A stretch of 64,000 bases of DNA, from positions 124,001-188,000 of the forward strand of contig JAWKNW010000006.1 of assembly GCA_041391505.1 (NCBI GenBank), read 5' to 3'. Source of the stretch: Rhodothermales bacterium (GTDB lineage: Bacteria; Bacteroidota; Rhodothermia; Rhodothermales; JAHQVL01). Below the pieces are notes generated by a model that saw only the letters and a program-made list of their open reading frames with translations, was not told where the DNA came from and searched no databases. Below, one piece after another: positions 34,010 to 42,460 of the stretch. Position numbers and translations under genes: made by a program. Position 1 is the stretch's first letter, and each line of letters starts with the position of its first letter.

Positions 34010-36061
34010 ATGTCAGCTACCAGTTTGAGCAATATGAAGCATGTTTCGGCGAAAGACCGAAAGATGATCCAGGATATAGAAGCGATGATGGGGCCGGATC
34101 CGCGCGAGCTCGGTTTCGTCAAGAACATGTTCGCCGGCCGCTATCGTGAAGACCTGATCTTCCCGTATCCGCGCGAGAGCCGCTCCGAGCGCGAGAAGTG
34201 CGATCGGATGCTGGCCGAACTCGAACGTTATCTCAAGGAAGAGCACCCGGCCGTTCTGATCGATCAGGAGCAATACGTGCCGCAGTGGTGCTTCGACCGG
34301 CTGTTCGAGATCGGCGTGATGGGGATGACCGTCCCCGAAGAATACGGCGGCCTCGGCCTGGGCGTGACGAGCTACAACCGGGCCCTGGAGATGATCGGCA
34401 GCCATTGCGGCTCGACGGCGGTGATCGTTTCGGCGCACCAGTCGATCGGCTGCAAGGCGATCATGCTGTTCGGCACGGAGGAGCAGAAGAAGCACTGGCT
34501 GCCGCTGGTCTCCCGCAAATTCCTGTCGGCCTTTTGCCTCTCCGAGCCGGACGTAGGGTCGGACGCGGCCGGCCAGCGGACGCATTGCGTCCTGAGCGAG
34601 GACGGCACCCATTACATCCTCAATGGGGAGAAGAAGTGGAGCACGTCGGGCGCACTCGCCGGCGTGTTCACCGTGATGGCCAAACACACCTACACCGATC
34701 CGGCGACGGGCAAACCGCGCGAAGGCGTGACGGCCCTCATCTGCACGCCGGACATGGACGGGGTGGAGATTTTCCAGAACAACCGGAGCAAGACGGGTAT
34801 CCGAGGCACCTGGCAGGCCCGTATCCGCTTTCACGATGTGAAGGTGCCTCGCGCCAATTTGCTTCACCATGAAGGCAAAGGGCTGAACGTGGCCCTTACC
34901 TGCCTGAACTACGGCCGCTGCACCCTGAGCGCCGGCGTCATCGGCGCGGCGCGGCGGGCCATGAATCAAAGCATAAAGTGGGCGCAGACCCGCTTCCAGT
35001 TCGAGCGGCCGCTGGCCGAGTTCGAGCTGGTCCAGCAGAAAATCGCCCGCATGAGCGCGCTCACGTACACGATGGACGCGCTGCTGTACATGATGACGGG
35101 CATGCTCGATCGACAGGACCGCGACATCATGGTCGAAACGGCCATCACGAAAGTCTTTTCGTCCCACATGGGCTGGGAGGTGATCGACGACGCGATGCAG
35201 ATCATGGGCGGCGAGGGCTACATGACGGAAAACGAACTCGACCGGATCTGGCGGGACAACCGCATCCACCGGATCGTCGAGGGCTCGAACGAAGTGATGC
35301 AGTCCTTCATCTTCGCCTACGGCGGCAAGCAGATCGCCGAGCAGATGATGGGGATTCAACAGGCGCTGGCCTGGGACAAGGCGGATTCCGTGCTGGACAA
35401 CCTGGCCCGTATCATCGGCAACGGCACCCGGGGCTATCTGCTCCGGCGAGCCATCCCGCTGGGCGCGGAACTGTTTCTCGGCATCCGTTCGCCGAAACCG
35501 CTCATGCGCAGCGCACACCCGCTGCTGGAAGGGTACGCAACCCGGCTGGCGACGATGGTGCAGCGGCACGCGTACTATTTCAAGATGGCGAGCAAGTGGA
35601 ACCGCGAGCACATCGTCAAGCGGCAGGCCGTGCAGGCGCGCGTCGCCGACAACGCCATCTACCTGTTCGCGCTCTCCGCGGCGATGGCGAAGATGGACGG
35701 CCAGATTCGCAACGGCGAATACGGGCTCGCCTACGAGCGGGACAAGGCCGCCCTCGCGCATGCCTTCGACCTGTTCGAGCAGGCGTTCTACCGCAACATC
35801 GGCGAGCTCCGCAACAACACCGACGACAGCATGCGCAAGGCCGCCGAGGCGGCGCGCCGGCATAGCGACAGCCTGCCGAATGCCGACTTCTACATCCCGG
35901 AATCCTCCCCCGTGGCCGCCGGCACCGGAAAGCAGCCCCCCGCCGAACACATCAAACAGTTCCCGGGCACCGCAGCCACGGCCGGCGATGGCGCCATGAG
36001 CGAGGCGTCCGCCAAAGTGAATGCGCCCGGAAAGCCGTCAAAGCCCCGGGCGCGCACGTGA
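34010..36061 (+). CDS. Acyl-CoA dehydrogenase, VLCAD/ACAD9-like
   Basis: FAD flavoenzyme of fatty-acid beta-oxidation, 683 aa, longer than the usual 380-aa form because of a C-terminal helical domain (about 440-640) like mitochondrial VLCAD/ACAD9. Visible: GVMGMTVPEEYGGLGLGVTS, SAFCLSEPDVGSDAAGQRT (FAD/substrate contact), KKWSTSG, ARIRFHDVKVPRANLL, and the catalytic-base motif IHRIVEGSNEVMQ. The last 50 residues are low-complexity Pro/Ala/Lys. GGAGG lies 5 bases before the ATG. Probably membrane-associated long-chain oxidation by analogy; electron acceptor not encoded nearby. Confidence 0.93.
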   Translation: MSATSLSNMKHVSAKDRKMIQDIEAMMGPDPRELGFVKNMFAGRYREDLIFPYPRESRSEREKCDRMLAELERYLKEEHPAVLIDQEQYVPQWCFDRLFEIGVMGMTVPEEYGGLGLGVTSYNRALEMIGSHCGSTAVIVSAHQSIGCKAIMLFGTEEQKKHWLPLVSRKFLSAFCLSEPDVGSDAAGQRTHCVLSEDGTHYILNGEKKWSTSGALAGVFTVMAKHTYTDPATGKPREGVTALICTPDMDGVEIFQNNRSKTGIRGTWQARIRFHDVKVPRANLLHHEGKGLNVALTCLNYGRCTLSAGVIGAARRAMNQSIKWAQTRFQFERPLAEFELVQQKIARMSALTYTMDALLYMMTGMLDRQDRDIMVETAITKVFSSHMGWEVIDDAMQIMGGEGYMTENELDRIWRDNRIHRIVEGSNEVMQSFIFAYGGKQIAEQMMGIQQALAWDKADSVLDNLARIIGNGTRGYLLRRAIPLGAELFLGIRSPKPLMRSAHPLLEGYATRLATMVQRHAYYFKMASKWNREHIVKRQAVQARVADNAIYLFALSAAMAKMDGQIRNGEYGLAYERDKAALAHAFDLFEQAFYRNIGELRNNTDDSMRKAAEAARRHSDSLPNADFYIPESSPVAAGTGKQPPAEHIKQFPGTAATAGDGAMSEASAKVNAPGKPSKPRART

Positions 36062-36064
36062 TGA

Positions 36065-36124
36065 AGGGTTTCAGGATCGAGGTTCAAGGTTTAAGGGCAT
36101 CGCGCTCCTTAAACCTTGAACCTC
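36065..36124. repeat. Intergenic inverted repeat with 18-bp perfect arms
   Basis: GAGGTTCAAGGTTTAAGG (36079-36096) and its exact reverse complement (36107-36124) flank a 10-base loop between two converging genes. The left flank AGGGTTTCAGGATCGAGG (36065-36082) reappears near-identically at 57781-57798. It may act as a bidirectional terminator, though there is no T-run. Confidence 0.85.
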
Positions 36125-36139
36125 AGTCCCTGAACCTTT

Positions 36140-37222
36140 TCACCGCGTCGGATACCAGACGTATTTCCCGTCGCGACCCAGGTAGCCGATGTTGGTGATG
36201 ATGTTGTTTTCGTTGTTCGGGTCGCGCGTCTCGATGATGACTTGCGCGAGGCCTTTGTGGAAGGGCGAGGCCACGTCGAAGTCCGGCTGCGCGATGACGT
36301 TGCCCGACTTGTCGATATAGCCCCAGAACCCGTCGATCAGCACGGCGGCGCGGCCTTCCGAGAACGGGCGGGCGTCCTCGAACTGGGGTTCGATCACCAT
36401 CCGGCCCGACTTGTCGGCGTAGCCCCACGTATTGGTGTTTTCGCGTACGGCGACAAGGCCCTCGCTGAAGTCGCCGGCTTCGATATACTTCGGCGGAATC
36501 TTCGCGTTGTTGCCCGGATCGATAAAGCCCCAGCTGTCGCTGATCTTGATGGCCGCCATCCCGTCCGAAAAGCTCCTCGCCTCGGCGTACTGGAAGTCGA
36601 CGACCATGTTGCCGCTCTCATCGATGAAGCCGTACTGGTTCGAGTTGAAGTCGAGCACCAGCGCGCGACCGCTGTTGAAGTCGTTGCCGGTATCCTCGAA
36701 TTCGTTCAATTCGGGCGTTTCGAGCGTGCGGACGATGTTGCCGCGCGAGTCGATGTACTCCCAGTCGAAGTCCGACGTGCGAATGAACGCGCGGCCGTTC
36801 TTGAAGCTGTAGGCGGCGGTGTACTGGGGGTTGATGGCGAAGGCGCCGGAGCGATTGATGAACCCCCATCGCCCGTCGACCTGTACGGCCGCGAAGCCTT
36901 CCGAGAACGGACGCCCATCCTGGAAACGGGGTTCGATCACGTATTCGCCGGCCGGGTCGATGTAGCCGACGGCGCCTTCCCGAATACGCGCCAGGCCATC
37001 CTGGAAGTCGCGCGCCGCGTCGAACTGCGGCTCGATGATGATGCGGCCGTTTTCGTTGATAAAGCCCCAGTTGCCGTCGATGCGGACGGGGAACAGCGCG
37101 ATGCCGTCGGTCTCGTTCGTCTCGTCGTTCGAGGTGAGCCCGCTGATGAAATCGCACCCGGTCAGGCTGATGCTGACGGCCAGTGCGGCGAACAGATACA
37201 ATACAGAATACTTCATGATCAT
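36140..37222 (-). CDS. WG-repeat lipoprotein, paralogue A
   Basis: Lipoprotein of 360 aa. A signal helix and lipobox (SISLTGCDF; Cys about 23) lead into eight WG/beta-hairpin repeats of about 35 residues, each like WGFIN.SG...I.PQF..A..FS.G.A.V, plus a last half repeat ending GKYVWYPTR. WG repeats form beta-structures with unknown ligands. One unit (about residues 150-190) is degenerate. ATG 37222 or ATG 37216 could start it. It lies 55 bases after a paralogue on the same strand. Likely surface- or periplasm-facing; function unknown. Confidence 0.9.
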   Translation of the reverse strand: MIMKYSVLYLFAALAVSISLTGCDFISGLTSNDETNETDGIALFPVRIDGNWGFINENGRIIIEPQFDAARDFQDGLARIREGAVGYIDPAGEYVIEPRFQDGRPFSEGFAAVQVDGRWGFINRSGAFAINPQYTAAYSFKNGRAFIRTSDFDWEYIDSRGNIVRTLETPELNEFEDTGNDFNSGRALVLDFNSNQYGFIDESGNMVVDFQYAEARSFSDGMAAIKISDSWGFIDPGNNAKIPPKYIEAGDFSEGLVAVRENTNTWGYADKSGRMVIEPQFEDARPFSEGRAAVLIDGFWGYIDKSGNVIAQPDFDVASPFHKGLAQVIIETRDPNNENNIITNIGYLGRDGKYVWYPTR

Positions 37223-37277
37223 ATGCGCTTGATGGTCCGGCGTGCGCCGGCAAGAAGGAGTCGGACGTCCGTTCCGA

Positions 37278-38345
37278 TCAGTTCATGGGATACCAGACGT
37301 ACTTGCCGGAGCGATCGATATAGCCGATGCGCGGATTGTTGTTGGGGTCGCCGATGAGGACGCGGGCCAGCCCGCCCCGGAAGGGTTCGGCGGCATCGAA
37401 ATTCCGCTCCATCGCTACGCGGCCCGTGGCCTTGCTGACGAAGGTCCAGTCGCTGTTGATGCGGACCGCGGCCATGCCCTCCGAGAAGGGCTGCGCCTCC
37501 CGGAATTCGCCGAAGACGACGATCTCGCCCTTCTTGTTGATGAACTCGAAGCCTTCGTTGATGGCGACCACGGCGAGCCCTTCGGAGAACGGCTCGGCGC
37601 TGCCGAAGCGGGGCGAGATGATGGGGTTGCCCTTGGTGTCGAGGTATCCCCAGCCTTCGCCGGTCTCGAACGGCGCATAGCCGTCGACGAAGTCGCCCAG
37701 GACCTGCACCGTCAGCTCGGGGCTGATGGCCGTTTCGCCGTTTTTGCTGATGTAGACCCAGCCGCTGAGCCCTTCCACGGCGGCGAGGCCGTCGGAGAAG
37801 GAATGCGCGTCGCTGTAGCGCGGCTCGATCACCATCTCTCCCGAGCGGTTGATGAAGCCCCAGCGGGTGTCGGTGCGAACCGGCGCGAGCCCCTCGGAGA
37901 ACGGCTGAGCCAGCTCGAACTGGGGCTGGATGACCGTCGTGCCCTCCTTGTTGATGAACCCGTACAGGTCGTCGAGCGCGGTGCCGCGGACGAACGCCAT
38001 CCCTTCGGCGAAGCGGCCGGCGACCTGGAACTGGGGCTGGACGATGACCGCGCCTTTTTCATTGACGTAGCCCCAGAGGCCGTTCAACTGCACGGCGGCC
38101 ATGCCTTCGGAGAAGTCGCGGGCGTTGTCGTACGCCGGCAGGATGATGATGCGTCCCAACCCGTTGATGTACCCCCATTTTCCATCGATCTGGACGGGAT
38201 ACAGCTGGCTGGCGTCGCCTTCGAGCGATGCCGAATCGGACTCCTCGAACAGATCGCATCCACTCAGGAGGACGCCGCCGAGGCAGAGGAGCGTGGTGGC
38301 GAGTATCGCGCTCGCCACCACGTTTTTCGTGATTACTGATTTCAT
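37278..38345 (-). CDS. WG-repeat lipoprotein, paralogue B
   Basis: Lipoprotein of 355 aa, sister of the downstream gene. Signal helix (ASAILATTLLCLGGVLLSGC) with lipobox LLSGC near residue 30, acidic linker, then eight WG-type repeats (WGYINGLGRIIILPAY, WGYVNEKGAVIVQPQF, WGFINRSGEMVIEPRY and others) and the same terminal half repeat GKYVWYPMN. Shared layout and identical end motif point to tandem duplication of one ancestral gene. Probably co-transcribed with paralogue A. Ligand unknown. Confidence 0.9.
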   Translation of the reverse strand: MKSVITKNVVASAILATTLLCLGGVLLSGCDLFEESDSASLEGDASQLYPVQIDGKWGYINGLGRIIILPAYDNARDFSEGMAAVQLNGLWGYVNEKGAVIVQPQFQVAGRFAEGMAFVRGTALDDLYGFINKEGTTVIQPQFELAQPFSEGLAPVRTDTRWGFINRSGEMVIEPRYSDAHSFSDGLAAVEGLSGWVYISKNGETAISPELTVQVLGDFVDGYAPFETGEGWGYLDTKGNPIISPRFGSAEPFSEGLAVVAINEGFEFINKKGEIVVFGEFREAQPFSEGMAAVRINSDWTFVSKATGRVAMERNFDAAEPFRGGLARVLIGDPNNNPRIGYIDRSGKYVWYPMN

Positions 38346-38423
38346 GATTACTGCTGGATGAAGCGTAGGATGGACTCCTTACTCACTGATCTTACGCAGC
38401 CGTGTGCCTGGTAATCTGATGCA

Positions 38424-38497
38424 GGATGCAAGATGCAGGATTTTGTACCGGGCACCAGGCTTTTCGGACGAAATCCTGCATCCTTTATCTTGCATCC
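38424..38497. repeat. Intergenic imperfect palindrome built of GGATGCA words
   Basis: GGATGCAAGATGCAGGATTT (38424-38443) is mirrored by AAATCCTGCATCC (38471-38483) and CTTGCATCC (38489-38497). The same GGATGC-type words recur at 44777-44823 and 58703-58780. It lies between DUF1501-T9SS and WG paralogue B. Confidence 0.8.
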
Positions 38498-38539
38498 ACA
38501 GATGGACACGATGCCTTGCGTAACACGAGTTACTCAGTA

Positions 38540-40219
38540 TTACTTCATGAAGACCATCGACCGTGTCTTGACACCATCGGGGGTTTTCAGGGTGTAGAAA
38601 TAGGTGCCGCTCGGCATGCGTCCGCCCTCGAAGTCGATCTGGTGCGAACCGGCGGTCTGGTACTCGTCGACCAGCGTCCGGACAAGCCGGCCCTGGGCGT
38701 CGTGCACCTGGAGCGTCACGCGACTGGGTTGATTGAGCGTGTACCCGATATTCGTCGTCGGATTGAACGGATTCGGGTAGTTCTGGGAAAGCTCGAAGGC
38801 CTCCGGCACCGGCGTCGGCTCGTTGCTGACGCGGATCTTGTTCTCGATGAAATCCATCCGCGGCATCGCCGTGCCAAGCATGCCGTCGACTTCGCCGGCC
38901 GGCAGGCCGAACCAGTCCTGCAGGATGGAGGCGTACACCGAGCGGAAGTCCGTCGACGGCTCGGGATCACCCCCGTACAGCTGGGTGATGAGGTCGGACT
39001 GCTGCCCGTAGACACCGCGTTTGAGGCCGGGGCCGAACATGAGCATCGAGGCGCCGGCGCCGTGGTCGGTGCCGCGCGAGCCGTTTTCGCCCAGGGTGCG
39101 TCCGAATTCCGAATAGGTCATCGTAAGCACCTTGTCGTTGAGCCCGTCGACGGCGAGGTCCTGATAAAACGCGGCCACCGAGTCGGCGATATTCCGCCAG
39201 CGGTCCGCGTACTGGCCCGTGGCGCCGCCCTGATTCGAGTGCGTATCGAAGCCGCCGATGGAGACGGAGATGACCTTGGCGCCAAGCCCGCCCCGGATGA
39301 GGCGCGCGGCGGCGGCGAGGTTGCTGCCGAAGCCGGTCGGGTACGTGCCGGCGAGGTTCGATCCGTTGTTGGCGGCGCGCTGGATCGAGGACACATAGCT
39401 CAACGCGGCGTTGGCGACGGCGCGGACGTATTTCAGCGGTCGGCCGTAGGCGACCCCGTTGACACGGCTGTCGTTCGCGTCGTAGAGACCGCGGCGCGCG
39501 ATCTCCTCGATGAACTGCGCGTCGCCGAGGCTCACGCCGAGGTTGCCCAGGTTGCTCTGGAAGAGCGACACCGGTCCGCCGATCAGCACGGCCATCGGAT
39601 GGTCGATCGGCTGGCCGAGGTTGTCGATGACGTCCTCGACATACCGCCCCCACACGCCGGACGTGAAGTTGGCGTTGCCGCTGCCGATGACATTGCCGCT
39701 GCCCGTCGCCCAGTTGACCGTGCCTTCGAAGTGCGAGCGCGTCGAACTGCGGTAGCCGGTATTGAGGATGGCGGCGAGGCTGTTGTTATTCCAGAGGTTG
39801 GTCAGGCTCGCCATGGCGGGGTGAAGACCGTGATCGCGTTCCAGGGCGACCACGGAGCTTTTCGGGATCGCGATCGTGGGGCGAACCCGATAGTATTCGT
39901 CGATCTCGTAGGGGACGACCGTGTTCAGGGCGTCGTTGCCGCCGTTGAGCTGGATGAGCACCAGGATGCGATCGACTTCGGCGTTTTGAAGCGCCTGGAG
40001 GATCGGCGCGTGGCCGAATGCGGTGACGGGGCTCCCGTTGAGCATGACCGAGGCGCCGGCGACACCCATTCCCAGACGGGTGAGGAAGTCGCGGCGGGAC
40101 CAGGCCATGTGGTCCTGGGTGTGCGCTGCACCGTCCTCGAGACGGCGGCCGCGCCGCGACCCTTCATGCCCGTGACCCTCGTGCCCGTGGTGATGGTGAT
40201 GATGACAATGCTCGTGCAT
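38540..40219 (-). CDS. DUF1501 protein with T9SS type A sorting domain and His-rich head
   Basis: Secreted protein of 559 aa. The N-terminus is extremely His-rich (14 of the first 20 residues are His, Glu or Gly with 10 His), followed by a twin-arginine motif SRRDFLTRLG (41-50) and a hydrophobic stretch. The DUF1501 domain (about 75-430), a sulfatase/alkaline-phosphatase relative, shows LIQLNGGNDALN, SIGGFDTHSNQ and YSEFGRTLGENGSRGTDHGA, with likely metal ligands. A C-terminal T9SS sorting domain starts near 472 (FELSQNYPNPFNPTT; GRLVRTLVDEYQTAGSH). An inner ATG (40108, AGGA upstream) would drop the His head. 62 bases downstream of a DUF1800 gene. Confidence 0.9.
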   Translation of the reverse strand: MHEHCHHHHHHGHEGHGHEGSRRGRRLEDGAAHTQDHMAWSRRDFLTRLGMGVAGASVMLNGSPVTAFGHAPILQALQNAEVDRILVLIQLNGGNDALNTVVPYEIDEYYRVRPTIAIPKSSVVALERDHGLHPAMASLTNLWNNNSLAAILNTGYRSSTRSHFEGTVNWATGSGNVIGSGNANFTSGVWGRYVEDVIDNLGQPIDHPMAVLIGGPVSLFQSNLGNLGVSLGDAQFIEEIARRGLYDANDSRVNGVAYGRPLKYVRAVANAALSYVSSIQRAANNGSNLAGTYPTGFGSNLAAAARLIRGGLGAKVISVSIGGFDTHSNQGGATGQYADRWRNIADSVAAFYQDLAVDGLNDKVLTMTYSEFGRTLGENGSRGTDHGAGASMLMFGPGLKRGVYGQQSDLITQLYGGDPEPSTDFRSVYASILQDWFGLPAGEVDGMLGTAMPRMDFIENKIRVSNEPTPVPEAFELSQNYPNPFNPTTNIGYTLNQPSRVTLQVHDAQGRLVRTLVDEYQTAGSHQIDFEGGRMPSGTYFYTLKTPDGVKTRSMVFMK

Positions 40220-40281
40220 GGGTTATAACCTGCGTGTTAAAGTCCGTTTCTTGAGGCGAAAACGGGGGGCCTGGGCGAGGG

Positions 40282-41904
40282 TTAGTGCAACTGGTATTCA
40301 GGGATCTCGCGGCTCAGGAGCGCGATGTAGTGCTGGAGCACGATGCGTGCGCGCGCCTTGTCGGTGCCGGGGCCATTGACGATGTCGGGCCATTCGTAGT
40401 GCGGCATGTCGCCGAGAAGCACCTTGGAGACGTTCGAGACGATGGGATCGCTCAGCACCGAGGCCGGCGGCGGCGTATCCGGGTCGCCGGCGAAGCTTTC
40501 GCTCACGTCGCGGATGCTCGCAATATCCAGCGGCACCGGGACGAGCGTCCGTGCGAGGTCTTCTGCGATCTTGAACGGGTTCGCGGGATCGGACACGCGC
40601 ACGGCCACTTCGACGGGGTCGAAATCGCCGGCAGCGCCGTCGGTGAGGTCGGCGATGATGTTCCAGCGCTCGGGCAGGAGGCTCGTCGTCAGCCACTTTT
40701 CGTCGCCCGGCGCGTTGGCCGCATCCGGCGGATTCATGCCGGGCCAGCCGGCGACGTTCGGCGGGTTAAAGAGCTCCTGGTTCATCGAGCGCGGCTCGAG
40801 CTGCTGGCGCATGTATTCGAGCACGCTGTCGCTCGGCGGCGTTTCGGTCTCGTTCAGGAAACCGATGAGGAAATCGATCGGGCTCTTGATGCGCGAGCCG
40901 TAGTACGTCGGCGAGAAAAAGCGCTGGCTCGTGAAGAGCGTCTGGAGCACCGGCTTCAACTCGTAGTCGTTGTCCACCATGACCGCAGCCATCTCGGCGA
41001 TGAAGGCTTCATCCGGGACCGGGTTGACGAAGTACACGTAGAGCTTGCGGCACAGATAGTGCGCGATCTGGGATCCGCGCTGCGCAAAGATGAAGTCGAT
41101 CAGCTGCGCATATTCGACCTCGGGGTCGGCGTTACCCTGGAACGACTGGCCGAAGATCGTTTTGGTGCCGCTGTCGTGCAGCGTGCTTTTCGACACGGTG
41201 CGGAAGCGGCTTTCATCGACCTGCCATCCGGTCAGGACGCGGGCGATCTGTTTGATGTCGGCCTCGGTGTAGTTGAGGCTGCCGCCCGGACCGTACTGGC
41301 CCATGGTGAACAGCTCCAGCAATTCGCGGGCGTAGTTCTCGTTCGAGCCGGCGGGGTTGCCTTGCTCGTCGGTCGTCGGCACGTTGGAGTTGTTGTCCAG
41401 ATAGAACAACATGGCCGGGTCGAGCCCGATTTCGAAGATCAGCTCCTTGAAGTTGCCGAGCGCATACGTGCGGAGCAGCTCGTAGTAGGTGTAGGCATAA
41501 TACGGCCGCTCGTAGACGCTGTACCCGGTGACGAGGTGGTTGTGCAGCAAGAGGGTCATCTTTTCGATGAATCCCTGCTCTTTCATGCGCCACATCCAGT
41601 CGCGCTGCACTTTATACAAGTCGTCGATATCGCCCGAGAGCTTGTTCTTGTACCAGGTGGGGGCTTCCGGGAGGGCGTTCTCTTCGGCTTCCTGCAGAAT
41701 AATAGCAACGGCTTCCTCAGCCGTCATTCCGATGAACCCGTTGACACGCCGCAGGCGAGCGCCAAATTCGCTACGGGTAACCAGATGTCGGGCATCTGCG
41801 CGCGTGAGGGGTGCGGTATGCGGCTGAATCGCCATCGCCGCTTGCGATGCCGGCATCGGCGCCGTGTTTCTGGCCGGCACGCCGATAAAGCTACGTCTGT
41901 TCAT
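40282..41904 (-). CDS. DUF1800 family protein
   Basis: Protein of 540 aa of the DUF1800 family, which nearly always pairs with DUF1501 as seen here. Visible blocks: TRSEFGARLRRVNGF, MTLLLHNHLVTGYS, ENYARELLELFTMGQYG, ARVLTGWQ, LCRKLYVYFVNPVPDE and FNPPNVAGWPGM. The N-terminus MNRRSFIG hints at a twin-arginine signal, but the hydrophobic stretch after it is weak. No enzymatic role is established for the family. First gene of a two-gene unit with the DUF1501-T9SS gene. Confidence 0.9.
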   Translation of the reverse strand: MNRRSFIGVPARNTAPMPASQAAMAIQPHTAPLTRADARHLVTRSEFGARLRRVNGFIGMTAEEAVAIILQEAEENALPEAPTWYKNKLSGDIDDLYKVQRDWMWRMKEQGFIEKMTLLLHNHLVTGYSVYERPYYAYTYYELLRTYALGNFKELIFEIGLDPAMLFYLDNNSNVPTTDEQGNPAGSNENYARELLELFTMGQYGPGGSLNYTEADIKQIARVLTGWQVDESRFRTVSKSTLHDSGTKTIFGQSFQGNADPEVEYAQLIDFIFAQRGSQIAHYLCRKLYVYFVNPVPDEAFIAEMAAVMVDNDYELKPVLQTLFTSQRFFSPTYYGSRIKSPIDFLIGFLNETETPPSDSVLEYMRQQLEPRSMNQELFNPPNVAGWPGMNPPDAANAPGDEKWLTTSLLPERWNIIADLTDGAAGDFDPVEVAVRVSDPANPFKIAEDLARTLVPVPLDIASIRDVSESFAGDPDTPPPASVLSDPIVSNVSKVLLGDMPHYEWPDIVNGPGTDKARARIVLQHYIALLSREIPEYQLH

Positions 41905-42403
41905 GGTAAGGTCCCAATGTGTGCAATCAAACCGTGCGGAGTATGGATGGCCTCTGCGAGAGTGGAGGGACTCACCTGGGGGAGAGAGGCATACTTGCTT
42001 GCCTCCCTCATTCCATCTACTGTGCCAAACATCGTTCGACGGCCTGCGGACGTTTTACGGACGGGACCGTGGCCAGGGCGGTCCGATATGGGGTATCCCG
42101 CCGTTACAAAAAGGAACGCCCGGGGTCAAAAGCCGCGTTAAATGCACAGAAAAGGGCATATTGCCGGCCGAGCCGGCGGTAAAATGGCCTACGGCGGCAT
42201 GCGCCGGCGAGGGGCCGGAAAGGGGGCGCAAAGGGGGCGAACGGCCGCTCGAAGAATCTGGCCGGCGGTCGACCGCCGCGGGTCCGGTGTGTGAAAATGC
42301 GGGGTTAGACGGTAGGGGTCAGGGCGTCCCCGGGGAGGGCAGCCAGACCGGGTCCCACTCTGAGCGCGCGAATGAGACGGGGCAATAGGCTTGCCGAAAA
42401 ATC
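41905..42403. other. About 500-base G-rich intergenic region upstream of DUF1800
   Basis: No supported gene. It must hold the promoter of the DUF1800/DUF1501 unit. The part from about 42090 to 42330 is unusually rich in GGGG runs and CCGGCGG palindromes (for example GCCGGCCGAGCCGGC near 42162 and GGCCGGCGGTCGACCGCC near 42260). Open frames at 41864-42388 and 41919-42182 show no family resemblance. No RNase P, tmRNA or 6S-type core was recognised. Confidence 0.45.
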
Positions 42404-42435
42404 AAAAAGGCCGCCTGGGTTTTTGCAGACGGCCT
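42404..42435 (-). terminator. Rho-independent terminator after serS
   Basis: Minus-strand AGGCCGTCTG pairs with CAGGCGGCCT (one G-T wobble) around an 8-base loop and is followed by TTTTT. It lies 26 bases past the serS stop. Confidence 0.93.
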
Positions 42436-42460
42436 CATTTGATTAACCTGTTAGATCGCT

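Noticed and set aside
36140..38345. Regular repeats that might suggest a CRISPR-like array
   Set aside because: The periodicity (about 105 bases) is in frame and encodes WG protein repeats; no constant repeat with variable spacers.
38426..40228. 600-codon open frame opposite the DUF1501 gene
   Set aside because: Caused by high GC and codon bias of the real gene; product is Arg/Val/His-rich with no recognisable fold.
41919..42182. Possible 87-codon gene before DUF1800
   Set aside because: No start signal, odd composition, no recognisable domain; looks like chance in GC-rich DNA.
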